64,000 bases of DNA from Ischnura elegans (Eukaryota; Arthropoda; Insecta; Odonata; Coenagrionidae), in the NCBI RefSeq assembly GCF_921293095.1, contig NC_060258.1:5718607-5782606 (forward strand). The letters run 5' to 3'. A program made the translations under genes and the position numbers. Below, piece after piece: positions 14,301-26,047 of the stretch (its first letter is position 1; each line of letters opens with the position of its first letter). The notes below the pieces were generated by a model. It was given only the letters and a program-made list of their open reading frames with translations. It did not search any database and was not told where the DNA came from.

Positions 14301-15972
14301 GAATGTTTTTTACTTGTGAACGGTTAGAGGGCGTCTCAAAAAGATAATTCCATATCATCTCATCCCTTAAACGATCATTTTTAAGTGTTTTATGCGTGGT
14401 CAAAGTAATGGAATTTACCATTCAAAAACGTGAATACGAATAAATGATGAAAATGGGGCTATCTCCAAATATTAACAAATGAATGATTTTTACTTATCAA
14501 CGGATAGAGGGCGTCTCAAAAAGATAATTCCATATCATCTCATCCCTTAAACGATCATTTTTAAGTGTTTTATGCGTGGTCAAAGTAATGGAATTTACCA
14601 TTCAAAAACCAGAATACGAATAAATGATGAAAAATGGGACTATCTCAAAATATTAATAAATGAATGTTTTTTACTTGTCAACAGATAGAGGGCGTCTCAA
14701 AAAGATAATTCCATATCATCTCATCCCTTAAACGATCATTTTTAAGTGTGTTATATGTGGAATATTTTTTATTGTCAACGGATAGAGGGCGTCTCAAAAA
14801 GATAATACCATATCATCTCATCCCTTAAACGATCATTTTTAAGTGTTTTATGCGTGGTCAAAATAATGGAATTAACATTCAAAAACGTGAATACGAATAA
14901 ATGATGAAAAATGGGGCTATCTCCAAATATTAACAAATGAAGGATATTTTTACTTGTCAACGGATAGAGGGCGTCTCAAAAAGATAATACCATATCATCT
15001 CATCCCTTAAACGATCATTTTTAAGTGTTTTATGCGTGGTCAAAATAATGGAATTAACATTCAAAAACGTGAATACGAATAAATGATGAAAAAATGGGGC
15101 TTTCTCCAAATATTAACAAATGAATGATTTTTACTTGTCAACGGATAGAGGGCGTCTCAAAAAGATAATACCATATCATCTCATCCCTTAAACGATCATT
15201 TTTAAGTGTTTTATGCGTGGTCAAAGTAATGGAATTAACATTCAAAAACGTAAATACGAATAAATGATGAAAAATGGGGCTATCTCCAAATATTAACAAA
15301 TGAATGATTTTTACTTGTCAACGGATAGAGGGCGTCTCAAAAAGATAATACCATATCATCTCATCCCTTAAACGATCATTTTTAAGTGTTTTATGCGTGG
15401 TCAAAGTAATGGAATTTACCATTCAAAAACGTGAATACGAATAAATGATGAAAAATGGGGCTATCTCCAAATATTATCAAATGAATGTTTTTACTTGTCA
15501 ACGGATAGAGGGCGTCTCAAAAAGATAATTCACTATCATCTCATCCCTTAAACGATCATTTTTAAGTGTTTCATGCGTGGTCAAAGTAATTGAATTTACC
15601 ATTCAAAAACGTGAATACGAATAAATGATGAAAAATGGGGCTATCTCCAAATATTAACAAATGAATGATTTTTACTTGTCAACGGATAGAGGGCGTCTCA
15701 AAAAGATAATACCATATCATCTCATCCCTTAAACGATCATTTTTAAGTGTTTTATGATTGGTCGAAATAATGGATTTACCATTCAAAAACATGAATACGA
15801 ATAAATGATGAAAAATGGGGCTTTCTCCAAATATTAACAAATGAATGATTTTAACTTGTCAACGGATAGAGGGCGTCTCAAAAAGATAATTCCATATCAT
15901 CTCATCCCTTAAACGATCATTTTTAAGTGTTTTATGCGTGGTCAAAGTAATGGAATTTACCATTCAAAAACC
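2377..15972. repeat. Tandem satellite, unit about 180 bp, about 75 copies
   Basis: The landmark TAGAGGGCGTCTCAAAAAG repeats every 180-181 bp from 2377 to the assembly gap. Monomers differ by shared substitutions (CCTGAATAC, CCAGAATAC or CGTGAATAC; ATCTCATCCC or AACGCATCCC). Groups of variants recur in the same order, which is higher-order structure. Shortened monomers of roughly 90-100 bp, in which TTATATGTGG jumps directly to AATATTTTTTATTGTC, occur near 5511, 7415, 11305, 12666 and 14748. Open frames of 60-90 codons on the minus strand are by-products of the repeat. Confidence 0.96.
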
Positions 15973-16472
15973 NNNNNNNNNNNNNNNNNNNNNNNNNNNN
16001 NNNNNNNNNNNNNNNNNNNNNNNNNNNNNNNNNNNNNNNNNNNNNNNNNNNNNNNNNNNNNNNNNNNNNNNNNNNNNNNNNNNNNNNNNNNNNNNNNNNN
16101 NNNNNNNNNNNNNNNNNNNNNNNNNNNNNNNNNNNNNNNNNNNNNNNNNNNNNNNNNNNNNNNNNNNNNNNNNNNNNNNNNNNNNNNNNNNNNNNNNNNN
16201 NNNNNNNNNNNNNNNNNNNNNNNNNNNNNNNNNNNNNNNNNNNNNNNNNNNNNNNNNNNNNNNNNNNNNNNNNNNNNNNNNNNNNNNNNNNNNNNNNNNN
16301 NNNNNNNNNNNNNNNNNNNNNNNNNNNNNNNNNNNNNNNNNNNNNNNNNNNNNNNNNNNNNNNNNNNNNNNNNNNNNNNNNNNNNNNNNNNNNNNNNNNN
16401 NNNNNNNNNNNNNNNNNNNNNNNNNNNNNNNNNNNNNNNNNNNNNNNNNNNNNNNNNNNNNNNNNNNNNNNN
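15973..16472. other. Assembly gap, 500 N
   Basis: Exactly 500 undetermined bases separate the 180-bp satellite from the 75-bp minisatellite. The round number suggests a placeholder, so the real length and the junction are unknown. Open frames crossing it are meaningless. Confidence 0.99.
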
Positions 16473-16792
16473 AATGAGACATTCGGAGTGGTTTTCCTCC
16501 TTGGAAACACTGAATTAACAGAAGAGAGAGAGATTAGAAATTGATGAAATGAGACATTCGGAGTGGTTTTCCTATTTAGAAACACTGAATTGACAGAAGA
16601 GAGAGAGATTAGAAATTGATGAAATGAGACATTGGGAGTGGTTTTCCTCCTTGGAAACACTGAATTGACAGAAGAGAGAGAGATTAGAAATTGATGAAAT
16701 GAGACATTCGGAGTGGTTTTCCTCCTTGGAAACACTGAATTAACAGAAGAGAGAGAGATTAGAAATTGATGAAATGAGACATTCGGAGTGGT
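16473..16792. repeat. 75-bp minisatellite, left part (about 4 copies)
   Basis: GAGACATTCGGAGTGG recurs every 75 bp (16476, 16551, 16626 and on). Each unit holds a GAGAGAGAGA run. The array stops inside a unit after GAGTGGT at 16792 and resumes at 18207 with the same seven bases, so this block and 18207-21778 were one array. Confidence 0.95.
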
Positions 16793-16886
16793 CATAGCGG
16801 CAGTGGAAAGGGTAGCCGTGAACCCGGTATCCCTAGGCAGAAGCCTAGGAAGAATACAAAAAGGGGAGGTATTTTCCCCTGGTAGT

Positions 16887-16949
16887 CCTGCACGAGGCAC
16901 CATGTAAAGTGTACTAATTCTGGGTACACTTAACAGTGCCTCGTGCAGG
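16887..16949. repeat. Perfect 14-bp inverted repeat with inner stem
   Basis: CCTGCACGAGGCAC at 16887-16900 is exactly complementary to GTGCCTCGTGCAGG at 16936-16949. A second stem, AAGTGTAC (16907-16914) with GTACACTT (16924-16931), nests inside, giving an extended two-part hairpin with a loop of about 9 nt. It lies near the left end of the 1.4-kb insertion. Function unknown. Confidence 0.85.
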
Positions 16950-17889
16950 AATAGGGGGTACGGCTATCTTTTTCGGGTCAGTGTACATATCGAGAGGTAA
17001 TTTTCAGAAGGCTGTCGCTGGAAAACGGCTGAAATGAGGTAAAAAACCTATAGAAGTATGGTGGAAAAAATGCAGGAGAGAAGGATAGTGTGTGGTAACA
17101 TGTCCTTAGTACCATAGTATTCCAGAAATGAAGTACCACTGGTTTTCGGAAATTTGAAAAAATTTTGAAAAATTTTTGAGCCGAAAAAACGGAGGTCGCT
17201 TGTCACTGTGAGACATGCATATTTTCTGTGTTGGAACACAAGTGACAATTTTCTTATTTATGGGAATTTCCTTCTGGATTTCAGAATCCTTAAGGATAAA
17301 GACATTCTAAAGCCATATTCGTTGGAATTTTGGAAAAATGTTGATAACTTTTTCCACAATAAATTAACAAAAATGAGCGACACCCGTCAGGGGAAGGATA
17401 CTGTCCCGCAATACGTGAATATGGAAAAAAAATTCTGTACACCTGGATTTTGGGAAATCCTGAAATATTTTGCTGTGGAAAAATGCTAAATAAAATAACG
17501 CATCTTTAAAAATTAGAAAAATGGAAATCGAACATTATCTTCAGTGTGAAAATGAGGTTTTTCGATTACCGGGAAATTCAAAATTACTTACGAAAATTGA
17601 TGGTTTTTCACGTTTAACTCAAGAATGCTGATACATAAAAAAAATTTCTTTTCATCATAAAATACATTGGTAAAGTCCACGTACTATGTGTAAAAACCGC
17701 ATCGATCAGGATGAATTTGGGTATTTTTAATGAATTTTGAAAGTTGGAAAAAACTGATTTATCGCTATTTTGACATGTAAGGTCATAACTTTCGTAAAAA
17801 TTAAGATATTTTAGGACGGTTTTTTTTTCGTCATCACGTATTTCGATACTTTCTAAGTAACATATACAAAAATCAGCCATTAATAAGGA

Positions 17890-18180
17890 AATTTAGTATT
17901 TAAAAAAATTAAAAATACGGAAAAATGCGATTTTCAACAAGTACAACAAGTATATGAAATCTTTGAAAAAAGCAAAAAATACTACATATTATTACCAAAT
18001 CACATGCTAAAAATTAAAAAAATCGGAGAGGTTTTAGTATTTTAAAAAATTAAAAATAGGTAAAAATTCAATTTTCGCCTCGTTTTACGTGTATATAAAA
18101 TCTTTGAAAATAGCAAAAAATACTACATAATAATACCTAATGACATGCCAAAAATAGTAAAAATCTAAATTCATTTAGTA
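17890..18180. repeat. Diverged tandem duplication, about 143 bp
   Basis: Two AT-rich copies share, in order, TTTAGTATTT, AAAAATTAAAAATA, AAATCTTTGAAAA, GCAAAAAATACTACATA and ACATGC. They form the right part of the 1.4-kb insertion. Confidence 0.6.
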
Positions 18181-18206
18181 TTAAAAAAATGAAAAATGAG
18201 AAAAAA

Positions 18207-21200
18207 GAGTGGTTTTCCTCCTTGGAAACACTGAATTGACAGAAGAGAGAGAGATTAGAAATTGATGAAATGAGACATTCGGAGTGGTTTTCCTCCTTGG
18301 AAACACTGAATTAACAGAAGAGAGAGAGATTAGAAATTGATGAAATGAGACATTCGGAGTGGTTTTCCTCCTTGGAAACACTGAATTAACAGAAGAGAGA
18401 GAGATTAGAAATTGATGAAATGAGACATTCGGAGTGGTTTTCCTCCTTGGAAACACTGAATTAACAGAAGAGAGAGAGATTAGAAATTGATGAAATGAGA
18501 CATTCGGAGTGGTTTTTCCTCCTTGGAAACACTGAATTAACAGAAGAGAGAGAGATTAGAAATTGATGAAATGAGACATTCGGAGTGGTTTTCCTCCTTG
18601 GAAACACTGAATTAACAGAAGAGAGAGAGATTAGAAATTGATAAAATGAGACATTCGGAGTGGTTTTCCTCCTTGGAAACACTGAATTAACAGAAGAGAG
18701 AGATTAGAAATTGATAAAATGAGACATTCGGAGTGGTTTTCCTCCTTGGGAAACACTGAATTAACAGAAGAGAGAGAGATTAGAAATTGATGAAATGAGA
18801 CATTGGGAGTGGTTTTCCTCCTTGGAAACACTGAATTAACAGAAGAGAGAGAGATTAGAAATTGATAAAATGAGACATTAGGAGTGGTTTTCCTATTTAG
18901 AAACACTGAATTAACAGAAGAGAGAGAGATTAGAAATTGATAAAATGAGACATTCGGAGTGGTTTTCCTCCTTGGAAACACTGAATTAACAGAAGAGAGA
19001 GAGATTAGAAATTGATAAAATGAGACATTCGGAGTGGTTTTCCTCCTTGGAAACACTGAATTAACAGAAGAGAGAGAGATTAGAAATTGATAAAATGAGA
19101 CATTCGGAGTGGTTTTCCTCCTTGGAAACACTGAATTAACAGAAGAGAGAGAGATTAGAAATTGATGAAATGAGACATTGGGAGTGGTTTTCCTCCTTGG
19201 AAACACTGAATTAACAGAAGAGAGAGAGATTAGAAATTGATAAAATGAGACATTAGGAGTGGTTTTCCTCCTTGGAAACACTGAATTAACAGAAGAGAGA
19301 GAGATTAGAAATTGATAAAATGAGACATTGGAGTGGTTTTCCTCCTTGGAAACACTGAATTAACAGAAGAGAGAGAGATTAGAAATTGATAAAATGAGAC
19401 ATTGGAGTGGTTTTCCTCCTTGGAAACACTGAATTGACAGAAGAGAGAGAGATTAGAAATTGATGAAATGAGACATTCGGAGTGGTTTTCCTCCTTGGAA
19501 ACACTGAATTAACAGAAGAGAGAGAGATTAGAAATTGATAAAATGAGACATTGGAGTGGTTTTCCTCCTTGGAAACACTGAATTAACAGAAGAGAGAGAG
19601 ATTAGAAATTGATGAAATGAGACATTCGGAGTGGTTTTCCTCCTTGGAAACACTGAATTAACAGAAGAGAGAGAGATTAGAAATTGATGAAATGAGACAT
19701 TGGAGTGGTTTTTCCTCCTTGGAAACACTGAATTAACAGAAGAGAGAGAGATTAGAAATTGATAAAATGAGACATTGGAGTGGTTTTCCTCCTTGGAAAC
19801 ACTGAATTAACAGAAGAGAGAGAGATTAGAAATTGATGGAATGAGACATTGGAGTGGTTTTCCTATTTAGAAACACTGAATTAACAGAAGAGAGAGAGAT
19901 TAGAAATTGATGAAATGAGACATTCGGAGTGGTTTTCCTCCTTGGAAACACTGAATTAACAGAAGAGAGAGAGATTAGAAATTGATGAAATGAGACATTC
20001 GGAGTGGTTTTCCTCCTTGGAAACACTGAATTAACAGAAGAGAGAGAGATTAGAAATTGATGAAATGAGACATTCGGAGTGGTTTTCCTATTTAGAAACA
20101 CTGAATTAACAGAAGAGAGAGAGATTAGAAATTGATAAAATGAGACATTCGGAGTGGTTTTCCTCCTTGGAAACACTGAATTAACAGAAGAGAGAGAGAT
20201 TAGAAATTGATAAAATGAGACATTCGGAGTGGTTTTCCTCCTTGGAAACACTGAATTAACAGAAGAGAGAGAGATTAGAAATTGATGAAATGAGACATTG
20301 GGAGTGGTTTTCCTCCTTGGAAACACTGAATTAACAGAAGAGAGAGAGATTAGAAATTGATAAAATGAGACATTAGGAGTGGTTTTCCTCCTTGGAAACA
20401 CTGAATTAACAGAAGAGAGAGAGATTAGAAATTGATGAAATGAGACATTGGAGTGGTTTTCCTATTTAGAAACACTGAATTAACAGAAGAGAGAGAGATT
20501 AGAAATTGATAAAATGAGACATTGGAGTGGTTTTCCTCCTTGGAAACACTGAATTAACAGAAGAGAGAGAGATTAGAAATTGATGAAATGAGACATTCGG
20601 AGTGGTTTTCCTATTTAGAAACACTGAATTAACAGAAGAGAGAGAGATTAGAAATTGATAAAATGAGACATTCGGAGTGGTTTTCCTCCTTGGAAACACT
20701 GAATTAACAGAAGAGAGAGAGATTAGAAATTGATAAAATGAGACATTCGGAGTGGTTTTCCTCCTTGGAAACACTGAATTAACAGAAGAGAGAGAGATTA
20801 GAAATTGATGAAATGAGACATTGGGAGTGGTTTTCCTCCTTGGAAACACTGAATTAACAGAAGAGAGAGAGATTAGAAATTGATAAAATGAGACATTCGG
20901 AGTGGTTTTCCTCCTTGGAAACACTGAATTAACAGAAGAGAGAGAGATTAGAAATTGATAAAATGAGACATTGGAGTGGTTTTCCTCCTTGGAAACACTG
21001 AATTAACAGAAGAGAGAGAGATTAGAAATTGATAAAATGAGACATTGGAGTGGTTTTCCTCCTTGGAAACACTGAATTAACAGAAGAGAGAGAGATTAGA
21101 AATTGATGAAATGAGACATTGGAGTGGTTTTCCTCCTTGGAAACACTGAATTGACAGAAGAGAGAGAGATTAGAAATTGATGAAATGAGACATTGGAGTG

Positions 21201-21778
21201 GTTTTCCTCCTTGGAAACACTGAATTAACAGAAGAGAGAGAGATTAGAAATTGATGAAATGAGACATTCGGAGTGGTTTTCCTCCTTGGAAACACTGAAT
21301 TAACAGAAGAGAGAGAGATTAGAAATTGATGAAATGAGACATTGGAGTGGTTTTCCTCCTTGGAAACACTGAATTAACAGAAGAGAGAGAGATTAGAAAT
21401 TGATGAAATGAGACATTCGGAGTGGTTTTCCTCCTTGGAAACACTGAATTGACAGAAGAGAGAGAGATTAGAAATTGATGAAATGAGACATTGGAGTGGT
21501 TTTCCTCCTTGGAAACACTGAATTAACAGAAGAGAGAGAGATTAGAAATTGATAAAAAGAGACATTCGGAGTGGTTTTCCTCCTTGGAAACACTGAATTA
21601 ACAGAAGAGAGAGAGATTCGAAATTGATAAAATGAGACATTGGGAGTGGTTTTCCTATTTAGAAACACTGAATTAACGGAAGAGAGAGAGATTAGAAATT
21701 GATGAAATGAGACATTCGGAGTGGTTTTCCTCCTTGGAAACACTGAATTGACAGAAGAGAGAGAGATTAGAAATTGAT
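18207..21778. repeat. 75-bp minisatellite, main array (about 47 copies)
   Basis: The unit is the same as at 16473. Most copies are 75 bp. Copies with CATTGGAGTGG instead of CATTCGGAGTGG or CATTGGGAGTGG are one base shorter. A variant with TCCTATTTAGAAAC replaces TCCTCCTTGGAAAC at intervals, and runs of several variant units recur in the same order (for example 19850-20400 and 20460-20920), a higher-order pattern. Because 75 is a multiple of three, long antisense frames appear with a 25-residue period. They break at every 74-bp copy and are not credible genes. Confidence 0.95.
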
Positions 21779-23040
21779 CGTTCGAAATTAATAGATAGTT
21801 CGTAGCCTATCCATGACTAATACAGAGTAAAAATACTTCGGTAAAATTCCAAAAAATCTAAGAAAACGAAATATACACACTTGAATAAAAACTCACACTA
21901 ACCGTCCACTGGGGTACTCAGTGCCCCAAAAACGTTCCACAAAAGAAATGCGATGTGCCATGGTCACAGTAAACTAAGTAACTGAGAGGTCGTAATGGTC
22001 TAGTAAAAGTCACGGGAGCTGGCTGCAGCCAGTGTTGCCAAATAAAATTTACGGCGAAGTTAAAATTCTCAGGGGCAGTGAGTGCCCCGATGTACGGTTC
22101 CAGGGTTAACCCAAACATTTTAAATTTTCAATTTACTGATCTCCACATGCAGCTTTTCAGCCATGGAAATCCTTGGTTTTACTTGATAGCCACAATGACA
22201 GCCAGATTTTACTTAACCATGCATTATAAAATCCAATTTTGGGACTTCACAATGCTATATTTAATAAATATCTAGTTTAGTCAGACGTTATAAAACAGCC
22301 CTTGATCTGACAACGCTTACGTCACATAAAAATGCCGTAATCATACTGATGATACATTGAAACACAATCGTTCTGTTTGATACCTTTCTCTGTCAGATGA
22401 GGCCTACATTCATAATGCACCATACATCTCAGTCATCCATGCATGAGACAAAATTTATCTTTCAAATCCAAGGAACTACACACAAAAATGTGGAAATGAT
22501 TGGAAGCCTTCTATCATGTACAATAGCAATTTACTTTCCAGGCTAAAAAATAACAGACGTTAAGCCAGTCTATCATTCATTTTTTTTGAAGAATGAAATA
22601 ACATCGACGATGTTTTTTAAAAAATGACGAATCCTCTGGAATAGCAAAACCTTTATGAGACGAAAACCATTGGTGTAATGTTGAACCCAGGATTTTACAT
22701 TGTATTGACAAGGGGAGAAAAATGCACTTTTTAGAACAGTTTGGGATTGTGAATAGCCCCACTAAACTTTGTATTGACCATATGTTCCCCACCCAGTCAC
22801 CATTGCTTCACGTTACACTACCACCCCCCTACTACCCTCAACCTTAATTCCCTCATGTCTTTTAAACCTTTTGAGAACCCCTCCTCCCTTTTATTTTTTT
22901 TCCTTGTCGTTTATCCCATGCAAGCCAACCCAAGGCCCCCCCACTCCTTTCTTCAAGAAACAGCTTTACCCATCATCAATGTTCCTTCCCACCTGCCCCC
23001 CTTTTTCGGTTCCCCCCCCCTTTCCACTCACGAATACCTA
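21779..23040. other. Unique AT-rich DNA, no gene seen
   Basis: The 75-bp array ends at about 21778. The following sequence has no supported gene. A pyrimidine-rich stretch (about 22780-23040) is open for 130 codons on the plus strand, but its composition (runs of P, F and S) reflects the C/T bias and matches no family I know. Confidence 0.5.
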
Positions 23041-23066
23041 TTTAAGAACATTGCACCCATCCAATT

Positions 23067-23107
23067 GTACCTGATGATAACACGAGATGTTGAAACCCGG
23101 GTCGTGC
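23067..23107 (+). ncRNA. Candidate hammerhead-like ribozyme motif
   Basis: Order of elements: GTAC (23067-23070), core CTGATGA (23071-23077), one extra T, stem II AACA/TGTT (23079-23082 with 23088-23091) closed by CGAGA, core GAAA (23092-23095), a minimal self-complementary helix III CCCGGG followed by TC, and GTGC (23104-23107), which pairs with the first GTAC through one G-U pair. The predicted cleavage is after GTC at 23103. Very short helix III is known for hammerheads of Penelope-like elements, which can act as dimers. The extra base before stem II departs from the strict consensus. AATAAA follows at 23115. Confidence 0.45.
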
Positions 23108-23159
23108 TATTTAAAATAAAGTGTGGAATAATAAAAGTTATTTTATTTCATTCAATAAG

Positions 23160-24465
23160 GTTTTAGATTTAAAAAAGACGATATATATTGTTTGAAATTA
23201 AATGAAAAGGGAAAATTTTCAAGTGTGTGAATGTGAAAAGACATTATTATTTTCAAATGATAACATTAAATTATGACCTGGATGAATATCATTTTACATG
23301 GACAAAAGAGTAATATTCAGCAGAGCACGAAAAAAATTATCAAAATTAATTCCAGTCATCCAATTAAGAGCATTGATAAATAAACAGCCAATTTGAATAA
23401 TAGACCCAACGATCACAGTAATTCCTCAACAATGACTTAATTACAAGAGCATAAAATAGAAATGGCTTCATTTAATGGAATGCAATGTTAATCCAACATA
23501 TTCATTTTACACTTCAGAGTTAAGAGAGAAAATTGTTGGGTACAAAAAAGAGCAAATGCATATTCATTTTCGTCCACTGAATAATTATAATTGGAATGTG
23601 TTTAAAATTCTGAAAGAATTAAGGCAATCTCTGACGTCTAACATAAAAAAGATATGAGAGAGAGCAAATTGAAAATCATTTAAAATGGACAGCAGTTGCA
23701 AGCCATAAGAAATTAAAAGACGAGAACTTAATTGCCTTCCAACATGCTGACTAATGTAAATTATAAAAAACTTCCTTCAAATATTCGACAATAAAGACCA
23801 ATATAATACAAACTATGTTATTTAAAATAATAGAAATAGTTATTTAGATAATAGATCCTCTCAGAAAATAACCATCTTTTGAGAATAGATTTCAATACAA
23901 AATTTTATGCTTCCACCATCACAGTTGCAAACATTCGACAAACTAACATGCAATTGCATGTGTCAACCAATGACATAGAATAACAATTTTCATTGAGAGG
24001 CTAGATGAACATGAGAACATTAGTCAAAATGAAACCCTATAATAAGTATAGAGCAACAAATATAGTAACTGTATATGTGAGAAGAATAGCTTTTGGCCAT
24101 GGAAATAATAACATTACATTGCTAAGCTATATTTCTGTCTCTCTAGAGCTTTGTGCATGAGATGTAAAATGAAATATTATCAAAAATACAAGTTTTCCAC
24201 AATCATCAATAACGAAAGATAAAGAAAATTCCCTACCTATGCATTATCCTGACAAAAAACTTGAATAATGACTACACACATCACCTTAAAACGATGATAG
24301 AACAAAATTATGAGTGAATGGAAAATCTATGCAAAAATCATGTAACTGAAGTGTAATACATTGAAAAATGAAATACAATATCTACCAAATAGTCAAAACA
24401 CACATTTGTAAATGAGATAACCAAATTAATGTAAGCAGAACAATAAACAATATGAGTTCAGTATG
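23160..24465. other. AT-rich DNA, no gene seen
   Basis: No open frame with domain character, no tandem repeat and no tRNA-like sequence were found. Confidence 0.5.
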
Positions 24466-24469
24466 CCTC

Positions 24470-24943
24470 TTAATCTCTTAAATTAAAAGAGTGAAGACGG
24501 TTCTCAACTCTCTCTTTAAGAAATAATTCTACTGGTTCGCCTTTGTACTGGCCTAATTTATTGGTAAAAACTTCAGGGAACTTTTTTACTAAATTGTTAA
24601 CCATTAAATCAAAGTTATCAAATATTTTACTTGAATCGCTAATCCCGTACAGATCGGATTTATTTTTCAAGGAGATGTCTATGCCCAATATTTCAAGCCA
24701 GTCACGTCGTATTAACGGATGTGATCCTCCTTGGGTTACATACATAGCAAGAAGTTTATTTACATTCTGATAGCTGACCTTGACTTTAATTTTACCAATT
24801 ACAACAATCGGTTGATTGGTATAGGAACATAGCTTTAACTCGCTAGGGTAAAGCGTACAAGAACTTAGATTATTCTTGCAAAATCTATCACTAATAACAG
24901 TCAGACTTGCTCCTGTGTCTACTTCGAACGTAGTCTTTTCACC
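24470..24943 (-). pseudogene. Ty3/gypsy retropepsin and start of reverse transcriptase, truncated
   Basis: Minus-strand reading continues in the same frame as the zinc-knuckle part of gag but is separated from it by an in-frame TAG just past 24944. It shows the aspartic protease active site FEVDTGAS, then a segment ending HPLIRRDWLEILGI, typical of the region after retropepsin in Ty3/gypsy Pol. It then enters the linker at the RT amino end (FPEVF and KGEPVELFLKE). It stops at 24470 before any RT catalytic motif. No integrase, RNase H or 3' LTR lies downstream, so only the 5' third of the element survives. Family assignment is confident; clade is not. Confidence 0.85.
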
Positions 24944-25949
24944 CTAAACGACAATATCTACCCTAATTGGGTCAACTTTGACTTTCTCGGTATGTTCCTC
25001 ATACATGACAAACATATGCTGAATATCTTCGATGTGAAAATCGTCAGATTGATTTCCCACACAAAAAGCACTCGGCGTATCGGAACATTGTTCCAAACTC
25101 ACGAAATTGTGTTTTGGATTTAAATTAGACTTATTAAAGGACTTACATTTTGGTGGTCTGCAAGTGCCGTAACTATTACTACGCACAGTTTTCGCACTTG
25201 TTATCGCAGTCGACGATCGACAGCCCTTGGCAATGTGGTTTTTCGTCCCACACTTATGGCAAGTAACACCATATAATTTACACTGATTCTTTACATGCCC
25301 AATTTGCCCACAAAAGAAACACTTCACACCACCATCCCTGGACACTGAATTTGACGTGGTCGATGTAGAGTTGATGATCCTTTGCGTTGCTCTCCATGAT
25401 GCGATGTGCTGTACTCGGCCGCCGTTGTCGACTACTTGGACAGCCAAGGCTGCTGCGTTCTTCTCTGCTGCCTCCACTGAGCTGGCAATCTTGACTGCCT
25501 GCTCGAAACTGAAGCTAGCCTCTGCAAGTAGTCGCTGTTTCGTCGACTCAATCCTGATGCCACTCACTAGGCGATCCCTTAAATAGTCATTTAAGGAAGA
25601 CCCGAACTGGAAATTTGAGGTTTGCGATGTAATCAGCTACCGTCTCCCCCTCATTTTGATTTCTCTTGCTGAATGTATAGCGCTCAGATATAAATGATGG
25701 TGCCGCGTAAAGATGGTCCTCTACCAGCTTTACTAACTCCGTATACGTCTTTGACGATAGTTTGTTCGGCGTGCACAAATCACGAATCAAATTAAATGTT
25801 TTAACTCCCACAACGGTTAAGAGATTACTCACTTTCTTAGTCGCATTTATCTCGTTACATTCCACGAACAATTCAAATCGTTCGACATACGACGACCACG
25901 TGTCTATCGTACAATCAAACTCGCCAACCGAACCTATGACTCCAGCCAT
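24944..25949 (-). pseudogene. Ty3/gypsy gag with two CCHC zinc knuckles, frameshifted
   Basis: The amino part (25949 to about 25600) starts MAGVIGSVGEF and reads as a capsid-like retrotransposon Gag. It includes the W-x-x-Y-x-x-R-F-E region and the conserved stretch GETVADYIANL. A single-base shift near 25600 moves the reading to the next frame, where the protein continues to 24944. The second part carries two nucleic-acid-binding knuckles of the CX2CX4HX4C type, CFFCGQIGHVKNQC and CHKCGTKNHIAKGC. An in-frame TAG then separates it from the protease. Gag normally forms the particle that packages element RNA. With a frameshift and a stop this copy is dead. Confidence 0.88.
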
Positions 25950-26035
25950 TCCAGAATTACTGGATCACACAGAATTACTTTCTTTATCCTAGCCGTTATC
26001 GATCTGTTACATAACGCTAGTTTCCACACAGTTTA

Positions 26036-26047
26036 CCCTCGTCGCCA
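26036..26047 (-). promoter_or_regulatory. Probable primer-binding site of the Ty3/gypsy element
   Basis: On the minus strand TGGCGACGAGGG lies about 90 nt upstream of the gag ATG, directly after a sequence ending in CA. TGGCGAC-type starts are common for the tRNA primer site of animal Ty3/gypsy elements (established knowledge). The exact LTR/PBS boundary is inferred. Confidence 0.5.

Larger units (their letters stand above)
16793..18206 (+). mobile_element. 1.4-kb insertion in the 75-bp array, 7-bp direct repeat
   Basis: The array is broken by 1,414 bp of unrelated sequence. GAGTGGT is present on both sides (16786-16792 and 18207-18213) but once per unit in the intact array, the signature of a 7-bp target-site duplication. 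The left end starts CATAGCGGCAGTGG. The right end is A-rich (AAAAATGAGAAAAAA). No terminal inverted repeat is obvious, so a retroposon with its A-rich 3' end on the right is the simplest reading (inference). No recognisable protein is encoded; the longest open frames are about 90 codons and look accidental. Orientation is tentative. Confidence 0.6.

Noticed and set aside
2315-14960. Repeated 61-93-codon minus-strand frames in the 180-bp satellite
   Set aside because: Each is one monomer read through. Frames end at monomer variants and show no domain.
15932-16903. Open frames of 172-323 codons around the gap
   Set aside because: Most of their length is undetermined N, so the frames are artefacts.
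18181-20924. Long minus-strand open frames with a 25-residue repeat in the 75-bp array
   Set aside because: They arise because 75 is divisible by three and are broken at each 74-bp unit. There is no start context, domain or splice signal.
22774-23166. 130-codon plus-strand frame
   Set aside because: Pyrimidine-rich composition gives low-complexity P/F/S text with no family resemblance.
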